A stretch of DNA of 64,000 nucleotides, from positions 186,001-250,000 of the forward strand of contig NZ_JAUOPE010000003.1 in assembly GCF_030546755.1 (NCBI RefSeq), given 5' to 3'. Every line of letters starts with the position of its first letter. Positions within the stretch are counted from its first letter, which is position 1. The notes under the pieces are model-generated. The model saw nothing but the letters and a program-made list of their open reading frames with translations, had not been told where the DNA came from and searched no databases. The position numbers and the translations under genes were made by a program. The stretch comes from Colwellia sp. 1_MG-2023 (GTDB lineage: Bacteria > Pseudomonadota > Gammaproteobacteria > Enterobacterales > Alteromonadaceae). This document shows positions 25,779-36,217 of the stretch, one piece after another.

Positions 25779-27116
25779 CTAATGTTGAAATTGATAAACA
25801 GAGCCTAATGATAATAGTTGCGTTAATTCATCTAAGGCGGTTCGCGATTCCAACAATAATTGCGGATCGCTCAAATCTTTAAGGGTTAATGTATCGCGGT
25901 AATGCTTATTTACCCATGCAACTAATTGTAAATATAACGAATCTGTTAATAAGCAATCAGGGTTAACCGCAGCTAATTCTTGTTCTGTTAAAGCAACTCT
26001 TAATCGTAAACATGCGGGACCTCCGCCATTTTTCATACTTTCATTCACATCAAAAAACTCAACATGATTGATAGGATTCTTACCCGCAAGTAATGATTGT
26101 AAATATTCATACACGTTCGAATTTTCACGACAATGCATTGGCGCAATTATCGCCATAGAATTATCGGTAAGGGTAATTATTTGGGTATTAAACAAATAAG
26201 TATTAACGGCCTCTTCAATAGATACTTGTTCGGTTGAAACTTCAATTAAGTGTATGTCTTCACTTGAAAATTTACGCCTTACTTCTTCTTTAAAGGCACC
26301 TGTGTTTAAGTAAGCTTGCTCATGATACAGCAAGACATTTTGATTGCCGACAGCGATAACGTCATTATGAAAAACACCTTGATCGATAACATTCGGGTTT
26401 TGTTGAACAAAAATGGAATTTTCAGTAGATAAACCGTGTAACCTTGCTATGGCTTGACTAGCTTCTAACGTTTGTCGAGCAGGATATTTCATCGGTTTTG
26501 GTGTACTACGATTAAATGCGACTCGACCATAAGTGAATATTTCAAGTCCTTTATTGCCATATTTTTCGCATAAGCGGGTATGATTAGCTGCACCTTCATC
26601 GCCAAAGTGTTCGTTATCATTTAAATGCTGATGATGTTGAAAATAATGGTCGTTATTGAAAATTGACTTAAGGATATTAGTTGTCGTTTCAGGCTCTAAT
26701 GAGCGATGAAATTTATTCGCTAAATTTGCGGCAGTAAAATGTACTTTTTGATTATTAGTATCTGCTGAAGGTGAGACAGTTGCCGCATTGGCTGTCCACA
26801 TAGTTGATGCCGAGCAACATGAGGCAAGTAAAGTGGGTGATGTTTTATAAGCAGCATTTAAAATTTGAGCGTCTGAGCCTTGAAACCCTAAACGTTTGAG
26901 CGTGTAAATATCTGGTCGTTCTTGGGGGGCAAAGACCCCTTGCGTTAATCCCATATCATGCAAAGCTTTCATTTTTTTCAAGCCTTGTAATGCTGCGTTT
27001 TTAGGATTCGAGCTTTCATTCGCATTAGATAATGAAGCAACATTTCCTTCCGATAATCCAGCATAATTATGGGTTGGTCCAACTAAACCATCAAAATTTA
27101 CTTCAACACTTGCCAT
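25779..27116 (-). CDS. astB: N-succinylarginine dihydrolase
   Basis: Second enzyme of the arginine succinyltransferase pathway, releasing two ammonia and CO2 from N2-succinylarginine to give N2-succinylornithine. The N-terminus [19 protein letters not shown] is diagnostic, as are [31 protein letters not shown] and [12 protein letters not shown] with the catalytic cysteine. The 445 residues match E. coli AstB (447). No other ast gene lies nearby, so the pathway is split across the genome. The upstream region holds a sigma-54-type promoter and a near-consensus NtrC site, matching the known nitrogen control of ast genes in enterobacteria. Confidence 0.95.
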   Translation of the reverse strand: MASVEVNFDGLVGPTHNYAGLSEGNVASLSNANESSNPKNAALQGLKKMKALHDMGLTQGVFAPQERPDIYTLKRLGFQGSDAQILNAAYKTSPTLLASCCSASTMWTANAATVSPSADTNNQKVHFTAANLANKFHRSLEPETTTNILKSIFNNDHYFQHHQHLNDNEHFGDEGAANHTRLCEKYGNKGLEIFTYGRVAFNRSTPKPMKYPARQTLEASQAIARLHGLSTENSIFVQQNPNVIDQGVFHNDVIAVGNQNVLLYHEQAYLNTGAFKEEVRRKFSSEDIHLIEVSTEQVSIEEAVNTYLFNTQIITLTDNSMAIIAPMHCRENSNVYEYLQSLLAGKNPINHVEFFDVNESMKNGGGPACLRLRVALTEQELAAVNPDCLLTDSLYLQLVAWVNKHYRDTLTLKDLSDPQLLLESRTALDELTQLLSLGSVYQFQH

Positions 27117-27141
27117 TCTATTTCTCTTAAATATTTACTTT

Positions 27142-27168
27142 AAGTAAAAATAAGCAATATATACACCA
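27142..27168 (-). promoter_or_regulatory. Sigma-54-type promoter of astB
   Basis: On the minus strand, TGGTGT-ATATA-TTGCT keeps GG (27167-27166) and GC (27155-27154) exactly 10 bases apart; the CAC of the -24 element is degenerate. The start is predicted near 27142, 26 nt before the ATG. A perfect 7+1+7 palindrome (27134-27148, TTTACTT-T-AAGTAAA) overlaps this start and could be an operator. Confidence 0.55.
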
Positions 27169-27230
27169 TTTAAAAAATTCTTTTATATCAGTTAAATAGC
27201 TTTTGGTTGTTTATAGAAAATCGAATGCTT

Positions 27231-27247
27231 TGCACCATTTTGGTACA
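27231..27247. promoter_or_regulatory. NtrC site upstream of astB
   Basis: TGCACCATTTTGGTACA has both NtrC half-sites, differing from TGCACC-N5-GGTGCA at one base. It is centred about 97 bases upstream of the predicted astB start and sits inside a longer inverted repeat (27224-27253), which could also act as the end of the pirin transcript. Confidence 0.7.
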
Positions 27248-27305
27248 AAGCATCGTTTTAATGAGGGTAACTTAAGAGTAGAAAACTGTATGAATTAGAA
27301 TAAGA

Positions 27306-28010
27306 CTAAATCGTATCAATAATAATAATTTCACAGTCTGTTGTTGCTCGAATTCGTACCGAATTTTCATCGGTGATTTCTGCGCCATCGCCTTTATTCA
27401 TTGTTAAATTCATGTTTATGCCTTCAAGCTTAAACATGCCTTCTGACGCTAAAACATAAGCTTGGTGACTGATGTCATGTTCAATTATCGTACCTTTTGC
27501 TAATTTTCCACCATAGATTCGCGCTTCTTGATTAATGAAAAGTGCATCCTTGTTATCTTCAGGATAACCCGATGCCAACAAGGTCAGCTCTGATGCCAGC
27601 TGGGACGGAAATTTTTTCGTTTCCCAGCGCGGTTTAATATTAAGCTTATTAGACTCAATCCAAATCTGAAACAAGGTTAATGGTTGTTTAGTGAGGTTAT
27701 ATTCCGAATGGGAAATACCTGAGCCTGCGCTCATTACTTGAACCTCTCCAGCTTTTGTAACTCCTTTATTACCAACATTATCTTGATGGGTAATTGCGCC
27801 GGTTCTAAGAATACTGATAATTTCCATATTCTTATGTGGGTGCAGTGGAAAGCCCGTTTCAGGGGCTATCCAATCGTCATTGATCACTCGTAACTTGCCA
27901 AAGTTCATTCGTGCTGGATTGTAATAGTGAGCAAAACTAAAATGAAATTTAGATTTTAGCCAACCATGGTTTGCACTACCTAATTGGTTATAGGGATAAT
28001 GTTTAATCAT
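27306..28010 (-). CDS. Pirin family bicupin (YhhW-like)
   Basis: 234 residues. The N-terminal cupin carries the metal ligands in HPHKNMEIISIL and the downstream HQDNVGNKG, and AGSGISHSEYN belongs to the pirin signature. The shorter C-terminal cupin lacks the usual His cluster, which is normal for YhhW-like quercetinase-type pirins. It forms an apparent operon with the DoxX gene 73 bases upstream; the two read away from a LysR gene that is likely to control them. Enzyme activity in vivo is not established for most members. Confidence 0.85.
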   Translation of the reverse strand: MIKHYPYNQLGSANHGWLKSKFHFSFAHYYNPARMNFGKLRVINDDWIAPETGFPLHPHKNMEIISILRTGAITHQDNVGNKGVTKAGEVQVMSAGSGISHSEYNLTKQPLTLFQIWIESNKLNIKPRWETKKFPSQLASELTLLASGYPEDNKDALFINQEARIYGGKLAKGTIIEHDISHQAYVLASEGMFKLEGINMNLTMNKGDGAEITDENSVRIRATTDCEIIIIDTI

Positions 28011-28083
28011 AATTTTTCCTTACTTTTCAATATCGGTGAAGAGTCAATCTTGGTGAAGAGTGAACCGCGACCATGAGTAAAAA

Positions 28084-28548
28084 TTAGCTGGTGGTATTGG
28101 AAAGTTTCTTCTTGAATAATTGATTATCCAATGAATATTTTCCACCACCTTGAATCAATAAAGCTAGTGATATCGCTAATAGTGTTAAGCCAAATTCGTA
28201 GCCGTTATTACTCATAAATAACCCATTTTGGAAATGAACGCTAAAAATAGCTACAACCATGGTAACTGCTAGCGCTAAGCTTGTTGGTCTAGTAAGTAAA
28301 CCTACGATGAGCAGTAAACCACCAAAAAACTCGACACCGCCTGCCATTAAAGCCATTAAGTAACCTGGGGTAAGACCGATAGACTCCATCCATTGGCCTG
28401 TGCCATCTAAGCCATAACCACCAAACCAAGCAAAAAGTTTTTGTGCGCCATGAGCCGTAAAAATTATGCCAGCTATTAATCGTAACGGTAATGCTGATAG
28501 AGTTTGTTCAGTTTTAATGATGTTTTTAAATGTATCGATAATTGTCAT
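28084..28548 (-). CDS. DoxX family membrane protein
   Basis: 154 residues with four hydrophobic helices. The motif LRLIAGIIFTAHGAQKLFAWFGG in the first helix and EFFGGLLLIVGLLTRP in the third are typical of DoxX/YphA proteins, often linked with redox stress or with pirin genes. It is the leading gene of the DoxX-pirin pair, transcribed divergently from the LysR gene at 28676 with a 127-base shared region. Function beyond an inner-membrane quinone- or thiol-related role is not established. Confidence 0.8.
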   Translation of the reverse strand: MTIIDTFKNIIKTEQTLSALPLRLIAGIIFTAHGAQKLFAWFGGYGLDGTGQWMESIGLTPGYLMALMAGGVEFFGGLLLIVGLLTRPTSLALAVTMVVAIFSVHFQNGLFMSNNGYEFGLTLLAISLALLIQGGGKYSLDNQLFKKKLSNTTS

Positions 28549-28675
28549 GTTAAATGCCTTAATTAATTTAGATGTTTAAGATGAAGCTATTCTATATTTT
28601 GATTAGCGGATGAATAAGTACTAAAATTTGTTTAGTTTATTCAAAAATATTGAACATTTAAGGCAGCCATTAAAA

Positions 28676-29569
28676 ATGAACTCTCCAGCGATCACCATTG
28701 AAGCGTTATTAGTATTAGATGCGATTGAACATCGAGGGAGTTATGCCGCTGCTGCTGAGCAATTGAATAAAGTGCCATCAGCGTTATCTTATATCGTGCA
28801 AAAGTTAGAAGAACAATTGAACGTGACGATATTTCAACGGCAAGGTCGTCGAGCTGTGCTTACACCCGCGGGTAAGCATTTATTGCATGAAGGTCGTAAA
28901 ATGTTACATGCCATGAACTCATTATCAGAGCAAACGCAAACTATCGCTAATGGTTGGGAGCCTAAAATTAGAATTGCCTGTGATGCCATTATGGATATCA
29001 ACCCAATCTTTGACAGTATTCAAGGCTTTTTGTTGGAGCATGAAAATATTGAAATAGATATCAGTGAAGAAGTGATGAATGGTACATGGGAAGCTCTGGT
29101 AAATGATCAGGTTGATTTAGTGATTGGCGCTCCTGCTCCTGTACCAAATCAGAAAGGGATCCGCGCAATTAAAATTGCATCTATGAATAGTGTTTTATTG
29201 ATAGGAAACGCACATAAACTCGTTAATGAATTACTCAGCGTTGGCCAACCGATCCAACCCAGTGAGTTAGCTCGATTTCGTAATGTTGTCGTTCATGACT
29301 CATCTCAACATGAAATTCCTTGGACAATTAATATGATAGAAGGTAGTCAGCAGTTTTATGTCAGTACCATTACGCAAAAAATAGCCGCGATAAAAGCAGG
29401 TATTGGTATTGGTTATTTACCGCAAGACTTGATACAAACCTATATTGATTCAGGCGAAATGTTGGTTCTTGACACATTAATAAAGCCTGCCGAACAAGAT
29501 TTATTGATGGCGTGGAAAATCGCTAATAAAGGAAAGGGCTTAAGCAAACTAGTTAAGTTTTTATCGTAA
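28676..29569 (+). CDS. LysR-type regulator, divergent from DoxX-pirin
   Basis: 297 residues from the ATG at 28676, preceded at some distance by AAGGCAG. An in-frame TTG at 28628 would add 16 residues with no LysR similarity. The winged helix-turn-helix covers residues about 5-65 (TIEALLVLDAIEHRGSYAAAAEQLN, YIVQKLEEQLNV, RQGRRAVLTPAG), followed by a periplasmic-binding-type effector domain (about 90-290). Divergent position suggests it controls DoxX-pirin and itself. The effector is unknown. Confidence 0.85.
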   Translation: MNSPAITIEALLVLDAIEHRGSYAAAAEQLNKVPSALSYIVQKLEEQLNVTIFQRQGRRAVLTPAGKHLLHEGRKMLHAMNSLSEQTQTIANGWEPKIRIACDAIMDINPIFDSIQGFLLEHENIEIDISEEVMNGTWEALVNDQVDLVIGAPAPVPNQKGIRAIKIASMNSVLLIGNAHKLVNELLSVGQPIQPSELARFRNVVVHDSSQHEIPWTINMIEGSQQFYVSTITQKIAAIKAGIGIGYLPQDLIQTYIDSGEMLVLDTLIKPAEQDLLMAWKIANKGKGLSKLVKFLS

Positions 29570-29690
29570 AATTTCCATTTTTCGCTATTCATTTTATGAG
29601 AATTTCTGATGTTTTTTAACAAAAGAAAACACTGGTTTTCTATGATAATAATGTTAAATTCAATCACAGAAATAATTAAAGGACATCCCT

Positions 29691-31343
29691 GTGCAGAAAT
29701 TCCTCGCTGGCTTTATTGTTTTCATCTCTCTATTTAATGTGCAACTTGTTAAGGCAGACTCGGCAGTTGCCATGCCTGATAACTACAGTGCTCAAGTGGC
29801 AAAAGACGTGCTACTTAGCGGTGGTAATGCGATTGATGCAGCAATTGCTGCGCAGTTTGTTTTAGCCGTTACTTTACCTGAAGCTGGTAATGTTGGCGGA
29901 GGTGGTTTTATGACCATTTATAAAGATGGTAAAACGGATTTTTTAGATTATCGAGAAGTTGCACCTATAGCTGCCCATCGTGATATGTATCTCGATAGTG
30001 ATAAAAATGTTATTCCTCATTTGTCTACCTTTAGTATTTTATCTACAGGCGTACCCGGTACCGTTGAAGGTATGTGGCAAGCGCATCAAAAGTATGGTTC
30101 AAAGCCTTGGAAAACATTACTTGCGCCTGCGATTAAATTGGCTTCCAAAGGCTTTATTGTCCATCCCACTTTGGCAAATTCAATCGATTGGCGTGTGAAA
30201 AGCTTTAATGACAAGAATATTAAGGTCAACTTTTCAAACTACTTTGGTGGTCTAAAGGCCGGTGATACTTTTAAACAACCCGAACTTGCCGAAACACTGA
30301 AACGTATCTCTACACAGGGTAAAGACGGTTTTTATAAAGGTAAAACAGCGAAATTAATCAGTGATTTCATGGCAAAAAATGGCGGTATTATTACCGAAAA
30401 AGATTTAGCAAGTTATCAATCAAAATGGCGAACACCATTACAAAAGCAGTGGCGAGGGTACGATGTAGTGACAGCGCCACCACCAAGCTCAGGGGGGATC
30501 GCTATTCTTCAATGGCTAACGATGTTTGATTTAGTGAATAAAGATGAAAAAATTTCACATAATTCAAAGGATTATATGCATATTTTGTCTGAAATTGGTA
30601 AGCGAGTGTTTGCTGATAGGGCAGAGTATTTAGGGGATCCTGATTTTTACCAAGTGCCGGTTGATCAACTATTAACGAATCAATACTTAACCAAACGTGC
30701 AAATGGAATTTCACTAACCAAGATCTCGACGACTGAAGATATTGCGCCTGGTTTGATTGAAAGTAGAGATACGACGCATTTTTCTATTGTTGACCAATGG
30801 GGAAATGCCATTTCAAACACGACGACTATTAATTATACCTTTGGCAGTGGCGTCGTTGTTGAAGGCGCCGGCTTTATTTTAAATGATGAAATGGACGACT
30901 TTAGTGCCAAACCCGGAGTTGCCAATATTTTTGGAGCTGTCGGCGGTGTTGCCAATGAAATTCAGCCGAATAAACGGATGCTTTCTTCAATGTCTCCTAC
31001 TATTTTAATAAAAAATAATGAAGTGAAATTAGTAACAGGTTCACCTGGCGGCACAACAATCATCTCATCTGTTTATCAATCGATACTCAATGCGATAGCA
31101 TTTAATATGTCGGCAAAAGAGGCCGCGAATTCGCCAAGATTTCATCATCAGTTACTGCCTAAAAATGAAATTTGGTATTACCCTGGCATCGACGAGTCGG
31201 TGTTAACGTCATTACAAAAGATGGGTTATATAACCAAAGAAGATGTGTTTGGTGATGTCCAAATGATTATTAAGAATGACGGTAAACTGAGTGCGGCCTC
31301 TGAACAAGGCGAATTTAGCCGAGGAGTTTCGCTAGTTTTTTAA
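29691..31343 (+). CDS. ggt: Gamma-glutamyltranspeptidase
   Basis: 550-residue Ntn-hydrolase precursor exported to the periplasm, where it self-cleaves and hydrolyses or transfers the gamma-glutamyl group of glutathione. A GTG start is chosen because AAAGGA lies 7 bases upstream and a signal peptide follows (ending QLVKA). The large-subunit landmarks GGNAIDAAIAAQFVL and GNVGGGGFM are present. The small subunit begins at the catalytic Thr in SRDTTHFSIVD (near residue 360), and SMSPTILI and GSPGGTTIIS follow. Length is slightly below the E. coli enzyme (580). Monocistronic. Confidence 0.9.
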   Translation: MQKFLAGFIVFISLFNVQLVKADSAVAMPDNYSAQVAKDVLLSGGNAIDAAIAAQFVLAVTLPEAGNVGGGGFMTIYKDGKTDFLDYREVAPIAAHRDMYLDSDKNVIPHLSTFSILSTGVPGTVEGMWQAHQKYGSKPWKTLLAPAIKLASKGFIVHPTLANSIDWRVKSFNDKNIKVNFSNYFGGLKAGDTFKQPELAETLKRISTQGKDGFYKGKTAKLISDFMAKNGGIITEKDLASYQSKWRTPLQKQWRGYDVVTAPPPSSGGIAILQWLTMFDLVNKDEKISHNSKDYMHILSEIGKRVFADRAEYLGDPDFYQVPVDQLLTNQYLTKRANGISLTKISTTEDIAPGLIESRDTTHFSIVDQWGNAISNTTTINYTFGSGVVVEGAGFILNDEMDDFSAKPGVANIFGAVGGVANEIQPNKRMLSSMSPTILIKNNEVKLVTGSPGGTTIISSVYQSILNAIAFNMSAKEAANSPRFHHQLLPKNEIWYYPGIDESVLTSLQKMGYITKEDVFGDVQMIIKNDGKLSAASEQGEFSRGVSLVF

Positions 31344-31371
31344 ATAACTTTTAATTAGGTCAGGATAATAA

Positions 31372-31407
31372 TTAAGGCGCGGACTTATTAAGTTTTTTGC
31401 GCCTTAA
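31372..31407. terminator. Hairpin between convergent ggt and LysR genes
   Basis: TTAAGGCGC (31372-31380) pairs with GCGCCTTAA (31399-31407) across an 18-base loop. There is no following T run, so it is a weak terminator candidate. Confidence 0.45.
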
Positions 31408-31435
31408 ATTGAGAAAACAATAAATTTAGCGAGAG

Positions 31436-32329
31436 TTACTCTCGCCAATCTGGCATATCACCGAATTTCTCTGAAAAATAATCAATGAAAGCTCTCACTT
31501 TAGGCGCAAGCTGCCTAGAACTTGGGTATACCGCCCAAATTGCGGTATTTGATATTAAGGGATAATCTTTGAGAACCTGAACTAATTCGCCATTGTTAAT
31601 ATGTTGATAAGCACTCCATCTAGAATTAATGGTTATGCCTAAGCCATTAATACAAGCATCACGAACGGCTTCACCATTATCTGTGCTCAGTACTCCTTTC
31701 ACTTTAATGTTTTGCTGACCGTTTTTTGTTTTAAATACCCAATTATCAAGCCCCATAAGGGTAATACATTGGTGACTTTTTAAATCTTCTGGAGATTTAG
31801 GTTCTCCGTATTTTGCTAAATAATCAGGCGATGCACATACAAGTCGCTTATCTTGAGCTAATTTTCGGGCAATTAAACTTGAATCTTTAAGTTCAGAATT
31901 ACGTATTGCTATATCAAACCCACCTTCGACTAAATCAATAATGCTATCTGAAAGTTTTAAATCAACAGTTAATTCTGGATAAAGTGTGAAAAATTCATTC
32001 AGTGCAGGTAGTAAATGCATTCGGCCAAAAGAGGCTGGTGCAGCAACGCGTAGTGTTCCCCTTGGCGAAGAACTTCCTGCTCCCACGGATGCTCGTGCAG
32101 CTTCAACACTCGCAATAACATCCTCAGCATGAGGTAAAAAACCTATGCCTTCTTCAGTTAACGAAACTTTACGCGTAGTGCGATGAATTAGGCGCACACC
32201 CAAACCACTTTCTAACTTATTAATATGTGAACTCGCAACCGCCGGCGACAAGCCTAACGATTGTCCTGCCATACTTATGTTATGGGTTGCCGCAATTCTA
32301 ATAAACAACTGTAAGTGCTCAATATTCAT
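31436..32329 (-). CDS. LysR-type regulator (CrgA/PtxR group)
   Basis: 297 residues from the ATG at 32329 (MNIEHLQLFIRIA); a TTG four codons upstream is less likely. The helix-turn-helix lies at about 2-60 (SMAGQSLGLSPAVASSHINKLESGL, LIHRTTRKVSLTEEG), and the effector domain starts at GTLRVAAPASFGRMHLLPAL. It reads divergently from the quinone-oxidoreductase gene with a 103-base spacer, the usual arrangement for a regulator of a reductase/SDR pair responding to quinones or aldehydes. The inducer is not known. Confidence 0.85.
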   Translation of the reverse strand: MNIEHLQLFIRIAATHNISMAGQSLGLSPAVASSHINKLESGLGVRLIHRTTRKVSLTEEGIGFLPHAEDVIASVEAARASVGAGSSSPRGTLRVAAPASFGRMHLLPALNEFFTLYPELTVDLKLSDSIIDLVEGGFDIAIRNSELKDSSLIARKLAQDKRLVCASPDYLAKYGEPKSPEDLKSHQCITLMGLDNWVFKTKNGQQNIKVKGVLSTDNGEAVRDACINGLGITINSRWSAYQHINNGELVQVLKDYPLISNTAIWAVYPSSRQLAPKVRAFIDYFSEKFGDMPDWRE

Positions 32330-32432
32330 TATTATCAACAAAAACTATAAAGTGATTCATCATTTTACCCTATTATCAAAACTATTACAGGGTAATATAC
32401 TTTCTTCCATCAACTACTGGAGAGAAATTACA

Positions 32433-33431
32433 ATGAAAGCAATGATAGTAAACCGTTACGGTAACGAAGATGTATTTGAAGCTGCCGAGATAGCGAAACC
32501 AAACGTTAAGCCCGGCCATATATTAATTAAAATTGCAGCAACAAGCGTAAATACAGTGGATACCATGATTCGCTCAATGGGAGAAGATTTACCGCTTTCG
32601 CCAGCATTACCTGCAGTATTAGGGATGGATTTTGCTGGCACTATCGAAGCCATTGGCGAAGGTGTTACTCATTATAATGTGGGTGATGAGGTATATGGCT
32701 GTGCAGGTGGCTTAGCCGATCTTCAAGGAACATTAACTGAATACATTGTCGCTGACGCTAAGTTGGTCGCCTTCAAGCCCAAAAATTTATCAATGAGAGA
32801 AGCTGCTGCATTACCTTTAGTTGCCATTACTGCTTATGAAGGCTTAATGAGAGCAGGAATTACTGAGAAAACAGAAGACGCTAAAAAGGTATTAGTTCAC
32901 GGCGGTTCTGGTGGTGTCGGTCATGTTGCTTTACAACTTGCTAAATATTTTGGCGCTGAGGTTTATTCTACTGGCGGTGGGGATAAACAACTTGCCTTAA
33001 TTGAGCAGTTAGGTGCACATGGCATTAATTATAAAACTGAAACCGTCGCCGATTATGTCGCTAAACATACTAATGGCAAAGGCTTTGATATAGTTTTTGA
33101 TTCTGTCGGTGGTGAAAATATGGTGAGTTCATTTGAAGCGGCTGCATTAAATGGTCAAGTTGCTTCAACGGTTGCAATGGTAAACATTGATTTATCCGTT
33201 GCACACTTTAAAGGCTTATCGCTGCATGTAGTATTTATGCTGATCCCAATGCTTCACAATCAAAAACGAGAACAACATGCTCATATATTAACTGAACTCA
33301 CCAAAATTGTAGAAGCCGGTGGCTTAACGCCAGTTTTAGATGAGCAGCACTTTTCATTAGCAGAGATAGGTAAAGCACATCAACGTTTATCAAGTGGCGC
33401 AGCAATGGGCAAAGTTGTTGTAGATGTTTAA
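32433..33431 (+). CDS. Zinc-independent quinone oxidoreductase / MDR family
   Basis: 332 residues from the ATG at 32433, which has GGAGAG 8 bases upstream. The upstream in-frame extension overlaps the divergent LysR gene and is not used. Medium-chain reductase features are the GroES-like N-terminal half (VLGMDFAGTIEAIGEGV) and the Rossmann motif VLVHGGSGGVGHVALQLA near residues 150-167, with FDIVFDSVGGENM after it. The catalytic Zn cysteine cluster of true alcohol dehydrogenases is absent, pointing to an NADPH:quinone or enone reductase. It precedes an SDR gene by 94 bases. Confidence 0.8.
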   Translation: MKAMIVNRYGNEDVFEAAEIAKPNVKPGHILIKIAATSVNTVDTMIRSMGEDLPLSPALPAVLGMDFAGTIEAIGEGVTHYNVGDEVYGCAGGLADLQGTLTEYIVADAKLVAFKPKNLSMREAAALPLVAITAYEGLMRAGITEKTEDAKKVLVHGGSGGVGHVALQLAKYFGAEVYSTGGGDKQLALIEQLGAHGINYKTETVADYVAKHTNGKGFDIVFDSVGGENMVSSFEAAALNGQVASTVAMVNIDLSVAHFKGLSLHVVFMLIPMLHNQKREQHAHILTELTKIVEAGGLTPVLDEQHFSLAEIGKAHQRLSSGAAMGKVVVDV

Positions 33432-33525
33432 TTTACAGTGATTTATCCAAGGAAGTTGTTTATTGCTTAGTATTGAGCAACTTGCTAATTGCATTAGTTT
33501 ATTAAGAACAAAAGTAGGAAAACCC

Positions 33526-34332
33526 ATGAAAAAAACAATTATGATCACAGGCGCTACCGACGGTATAGGTTTAGCCTCGGCTATTAAATTTGCTTCACAA
33601 GGTCATCACTTGTTAATTCATGGGCGTAACCCTGAAAAATTGAAAACAGTTGCGGCGCAATTATCAGCATTATCTACCAATGGTAAAGTTGAGAGTTATT
33701 TAGCTGATTTATCGAAATTATCTGAGGCCATCGCTTTAGCTAAGCAAGTAAAAGAAGGATCTAGCTTTGAGCACATAGATGTGCTCATCAACAATGCCGG
33801 TGTTTTGAAAGTATCTCAAGCCATGACAACAGATAATTTAGATGTCCGTTTTAGTGTTAATACCATTGCTCCATATATTTTAACCAAAGCGCTCACCTCT
33901 AAACTCAGTGGTTTTGGCAGAGTGCTGAACCTTTCGTCTGCGGCTCAAGCGCCAGTGGATATCGATGCTCTTTTAGGCAAAAAGCAGCTTAACGATATGG
34001 CTGCTTATTCGCAAAGTAAATTAGCCATCACCCAGTGGACTTTAGGTATAGCAAAGACTAATAATGCGCTGACTTATCTCGCGATAAATCCTGGTTCATT
34101 ACTTGCGAGTAAAATGGTCAAAGAAGGCTTTGGTATTGCAGGAAATGATTTAAACATTGGTGCGGATATACTGGTACGATTGTCTATTGAAGACGGTGTA
34201 CATAAATACTCTGGTCAATATTTTGATAATGATAAAGGCGGCTTTTCATCACCGCATCCTGATGGAATGAACATACAAAAATCTAAAGAAATCATTAAGA
34301 CTATTGAAAGTATTCTAAGTGCGAAGACGTGA
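33526..34332 (+). CDS. Short-chain dehydrogenase/reductase
   Basis: 268 residues from the ATG at 33526, which has a TAGGAAAA ribosome site; an upstream TTG is not used. Classical SDR pattern: cofactor motif TGATDGIGLASA (residues 8-19), NNAG near 89, catalytic Ser in NLSSAAQ and Tyr-x3-Lys in YSQSK. It forms a likely operon with the MDR reductase upstream and shares its LysR neighbour. The substrate is unknown; the weak conservation between motifs gives no hint. Confidence 0.85.
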   Translation: MKKTIMITGATDGIGLASAIKFASQGHHLLIHGRNPEKLKTVAAQLSALSTNGKVESYLADLSKLSEAIALAKQVKEGSSFEHIDVLINNAGVLKVSQAMTTDNLDVRFSVNTIAPYILTKALTSKLSGFGRVLNLSSAAQAPVDIDALLGKKQLNDMAAYSQSKLAITQWTLGIAKTNNALTYLAINPGSLLASKMVKEGFGIAGNDLNIGADILVRLSIEDGVHKYSGQYFDNDKGGFSSPHPDGMNIQKSKEIIKTIESILSAKT

Positions 34333-34556
34333 TGTTGAAATTGCAGATAGTAAATGAATATGAGCAATTCATGTAACTTATTTAGTTAAAGTCAGACTTC
34401 CTCATAAATCTAAACGATGGACACTAGCGGATAAGCTATGATAAAGCCGTTTACCCTGATGACAGCTCCTCACTCATAACTGCCTATCAGGTGAATGTTA
34501 AGTTCATTTTTAGTTAATCGCCTTAGACAATTGTTATTTATTGTTAAAGTTAACTG

Positions 34557-36191
34557 TTACTCAAGCTTGAACCGAGTCACAGAATTACTTAATGCCGTTG
34601 CTAGTTGCATGGTAGTTTCTGAAGAGTGACTATTTTTATCAGCCACGTCATGATTCACTTTGGTTTGATCTGACATCACGGTTAAGTTTTTACTCACGTC
34701 ATCAGATACTTGGCTTTGCTCTTCTGTGGCAGTGGCGGTTTGTGCCGCTACATCGGATACTCTATGAGATGCTTCTGATATTTTCTCAAGGGCTTCTAAT
34801 GTTTTTTGCGATAATTCTACACTGGTTTTTGTCGCGGCATTTCCTTTACCGATTGCGGTAACAGCATTATCAACCCCTGTTTTTAACGCTTCTATCATCA
34901 CTTGAATATCTTCTGTTGATTGCTGGGTTCTACTGGCTAAAGTACGTACTTCGTCGGCAACAACCGCAAAACCTCTGCCTTGTTCGCCAGCCCTTGCCGC
35001 TTCAATTGCAGCATTTAATGCTAATAAATTTGTTTGTTCGGCGATGCCTCGAATAACATCTAACACTGACGCAATATTTTGTGAATTTTCAGATAATTTT
35101 AATATAACGGCGGTTGCTTCTTCCACCGTTACAGACAAACCTTGAATTTCATTAACTGCTTCATTAGTAATGTCTGTGCCTTCGTTCGCTAAATTATTTA
35201 CTTCCATGATTTCTGTTGAAGTTAATTGAGCATTTTTTGCAACTTCGGCAATGGCATAGGACATTTCGTTGACAGCGGTGACGATCATTTCTACCGATAA
35301 TAATTGTTGTTCACTTGTTTCTTTTATTTCTTTTGCGCCAGAATCTAATTCGCCAACCCCAGTGATCACTTGAGAAGACTGATCGACGATTGATTTAATT
35401 AAATTTGCTAGGGAATCAATAAAGTCGTCTAAATCATTGGCTACTTGGCCAATTTCATCTTTTCTTTTAGAATGAATTCTTCGGGTTAAATCACCATCGC
35501 CACTATTAATAGCTCTTAATTTATCAGATAAATTATGTAGTGCGTCAGCCATAGCTTTAGGGGCTGCAATACCAACGGCAAAGGTTAAAATGACGATAAT
35601 ACCACTGACAATCGACAAGATAACAATTCGATTATCTACTGTCGAAATAGTCTCTTTACTGACAGAAGTACTTTTTATATCGGCTAGTTCACCGGCAAGG
35701 TTATAGAATTCGCGTAGTTCATTAAATGTTGCATCTGATACACCATTAGAATGATTCTTAGCTTCAGTAATTTGATTGTTTCTTATCAAGGTAAATACTT
35801 TTGTCGATTCAGCCAACCAAAGGTTATAGCTTTGATCAAAGCCTTTTAATTTATTGATTACGTCGGGGTAATCAGACATTAATTGTTTATAGGCAACAAA
35901 TCGATCAAATGCTTGTTTAGCGTTTTCTTGATAATCAGCGAAATGGTCATCTATTTGTGCAGATGATATACCTTGATCAAAAACTTTCAGTTCAGCAACC
36001 TTAGCTTGATATAAGTCTCTATCGGCATTAATAACAGAGGAAATAGCGGGATTAAAATTACTACCAAATCGTACTAAACTGGCTTCAGTTGTAGAAACTA
36101 GGCTGTTATTCATCAATACTAAAATAGTAAAACATATGCCTAACGTGCAAAATAATGCCGTATAACGGACTCGAATAGTATGTATGTTCAT
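34557..36191 (-). CDS. Methyl-accepting chemotaxis protein
   Basis: 544 residues. One membrane helix is near residues 8-28, then a helical periplasmic sensor domain (four-helix-bundle type, about 30-190), then a second helix (about 190-212), a HAMP domain (215-265) and the cytoplasmic signalling tip [20 protein letters not shown] near residues 390-410. No C-terminal CheR-tethering pentapeptide is seen. It starts 26 bases after a periplasmic binding-protein gene, with which it is probably co-transcribed; that protein may present its ligand to the receptor. Confidence 0.9.
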   Translation of the reverse strand: MNIHTIRVRYTALFCTLGICFTILVLMNNSLVSTTEASLVRFGSNFNPAISSVINADRDLYQAKVAELKVFDQGISSAQIDDHFADYQENAKQAFDRFVAYKQLMSDYPDVINKLKGFDQSYNLWLAESTKVFTLIRNNQITEAKNHSNGVSDATFNELREFYNLAGELADIKSTSVSKETISTVDNRIVILSIVSGIIVILTFAVGIAAPKAMADALHNLSDKLRAINSGDGDLTRRIHSKRKDEIGQVANDLDDFIDSLANLIKSIVDQSSQVITGVGELDSGAKEIKETSEQQLLSVEMIVTAVNEMSYAIAEVAKNAQLTSTEIMEVNNLANEGTDITNEAVNEIQGLSVTVEEATAVILKLSENSQNIASVLDVIRGIAEQTNLLALNAAIEAARAGEQGRGFAVVADEVRTLASRTQQSTEDIQVMIEALKTGVDNAVTAIGKGNAATKTSVELSQKTLEALEKISEASHRVSDVAAQTATATEEQSQVSDDVSKNLTVMSDQTKVNHDVADKNSHSSETTMQLATALSNSVTRFKLE

Positions 36192-36217
36192 TTAATATTT
36201 CCTAAATATAACCTTAC

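Noticed and set aside
27224-27253. Hairpin first read as a plain terminator of the pirin operon
   Set aside because: Its centre is a near-consensus NtrC site with correct half-site spacing, so regulation is the better primary reading; it may do both.
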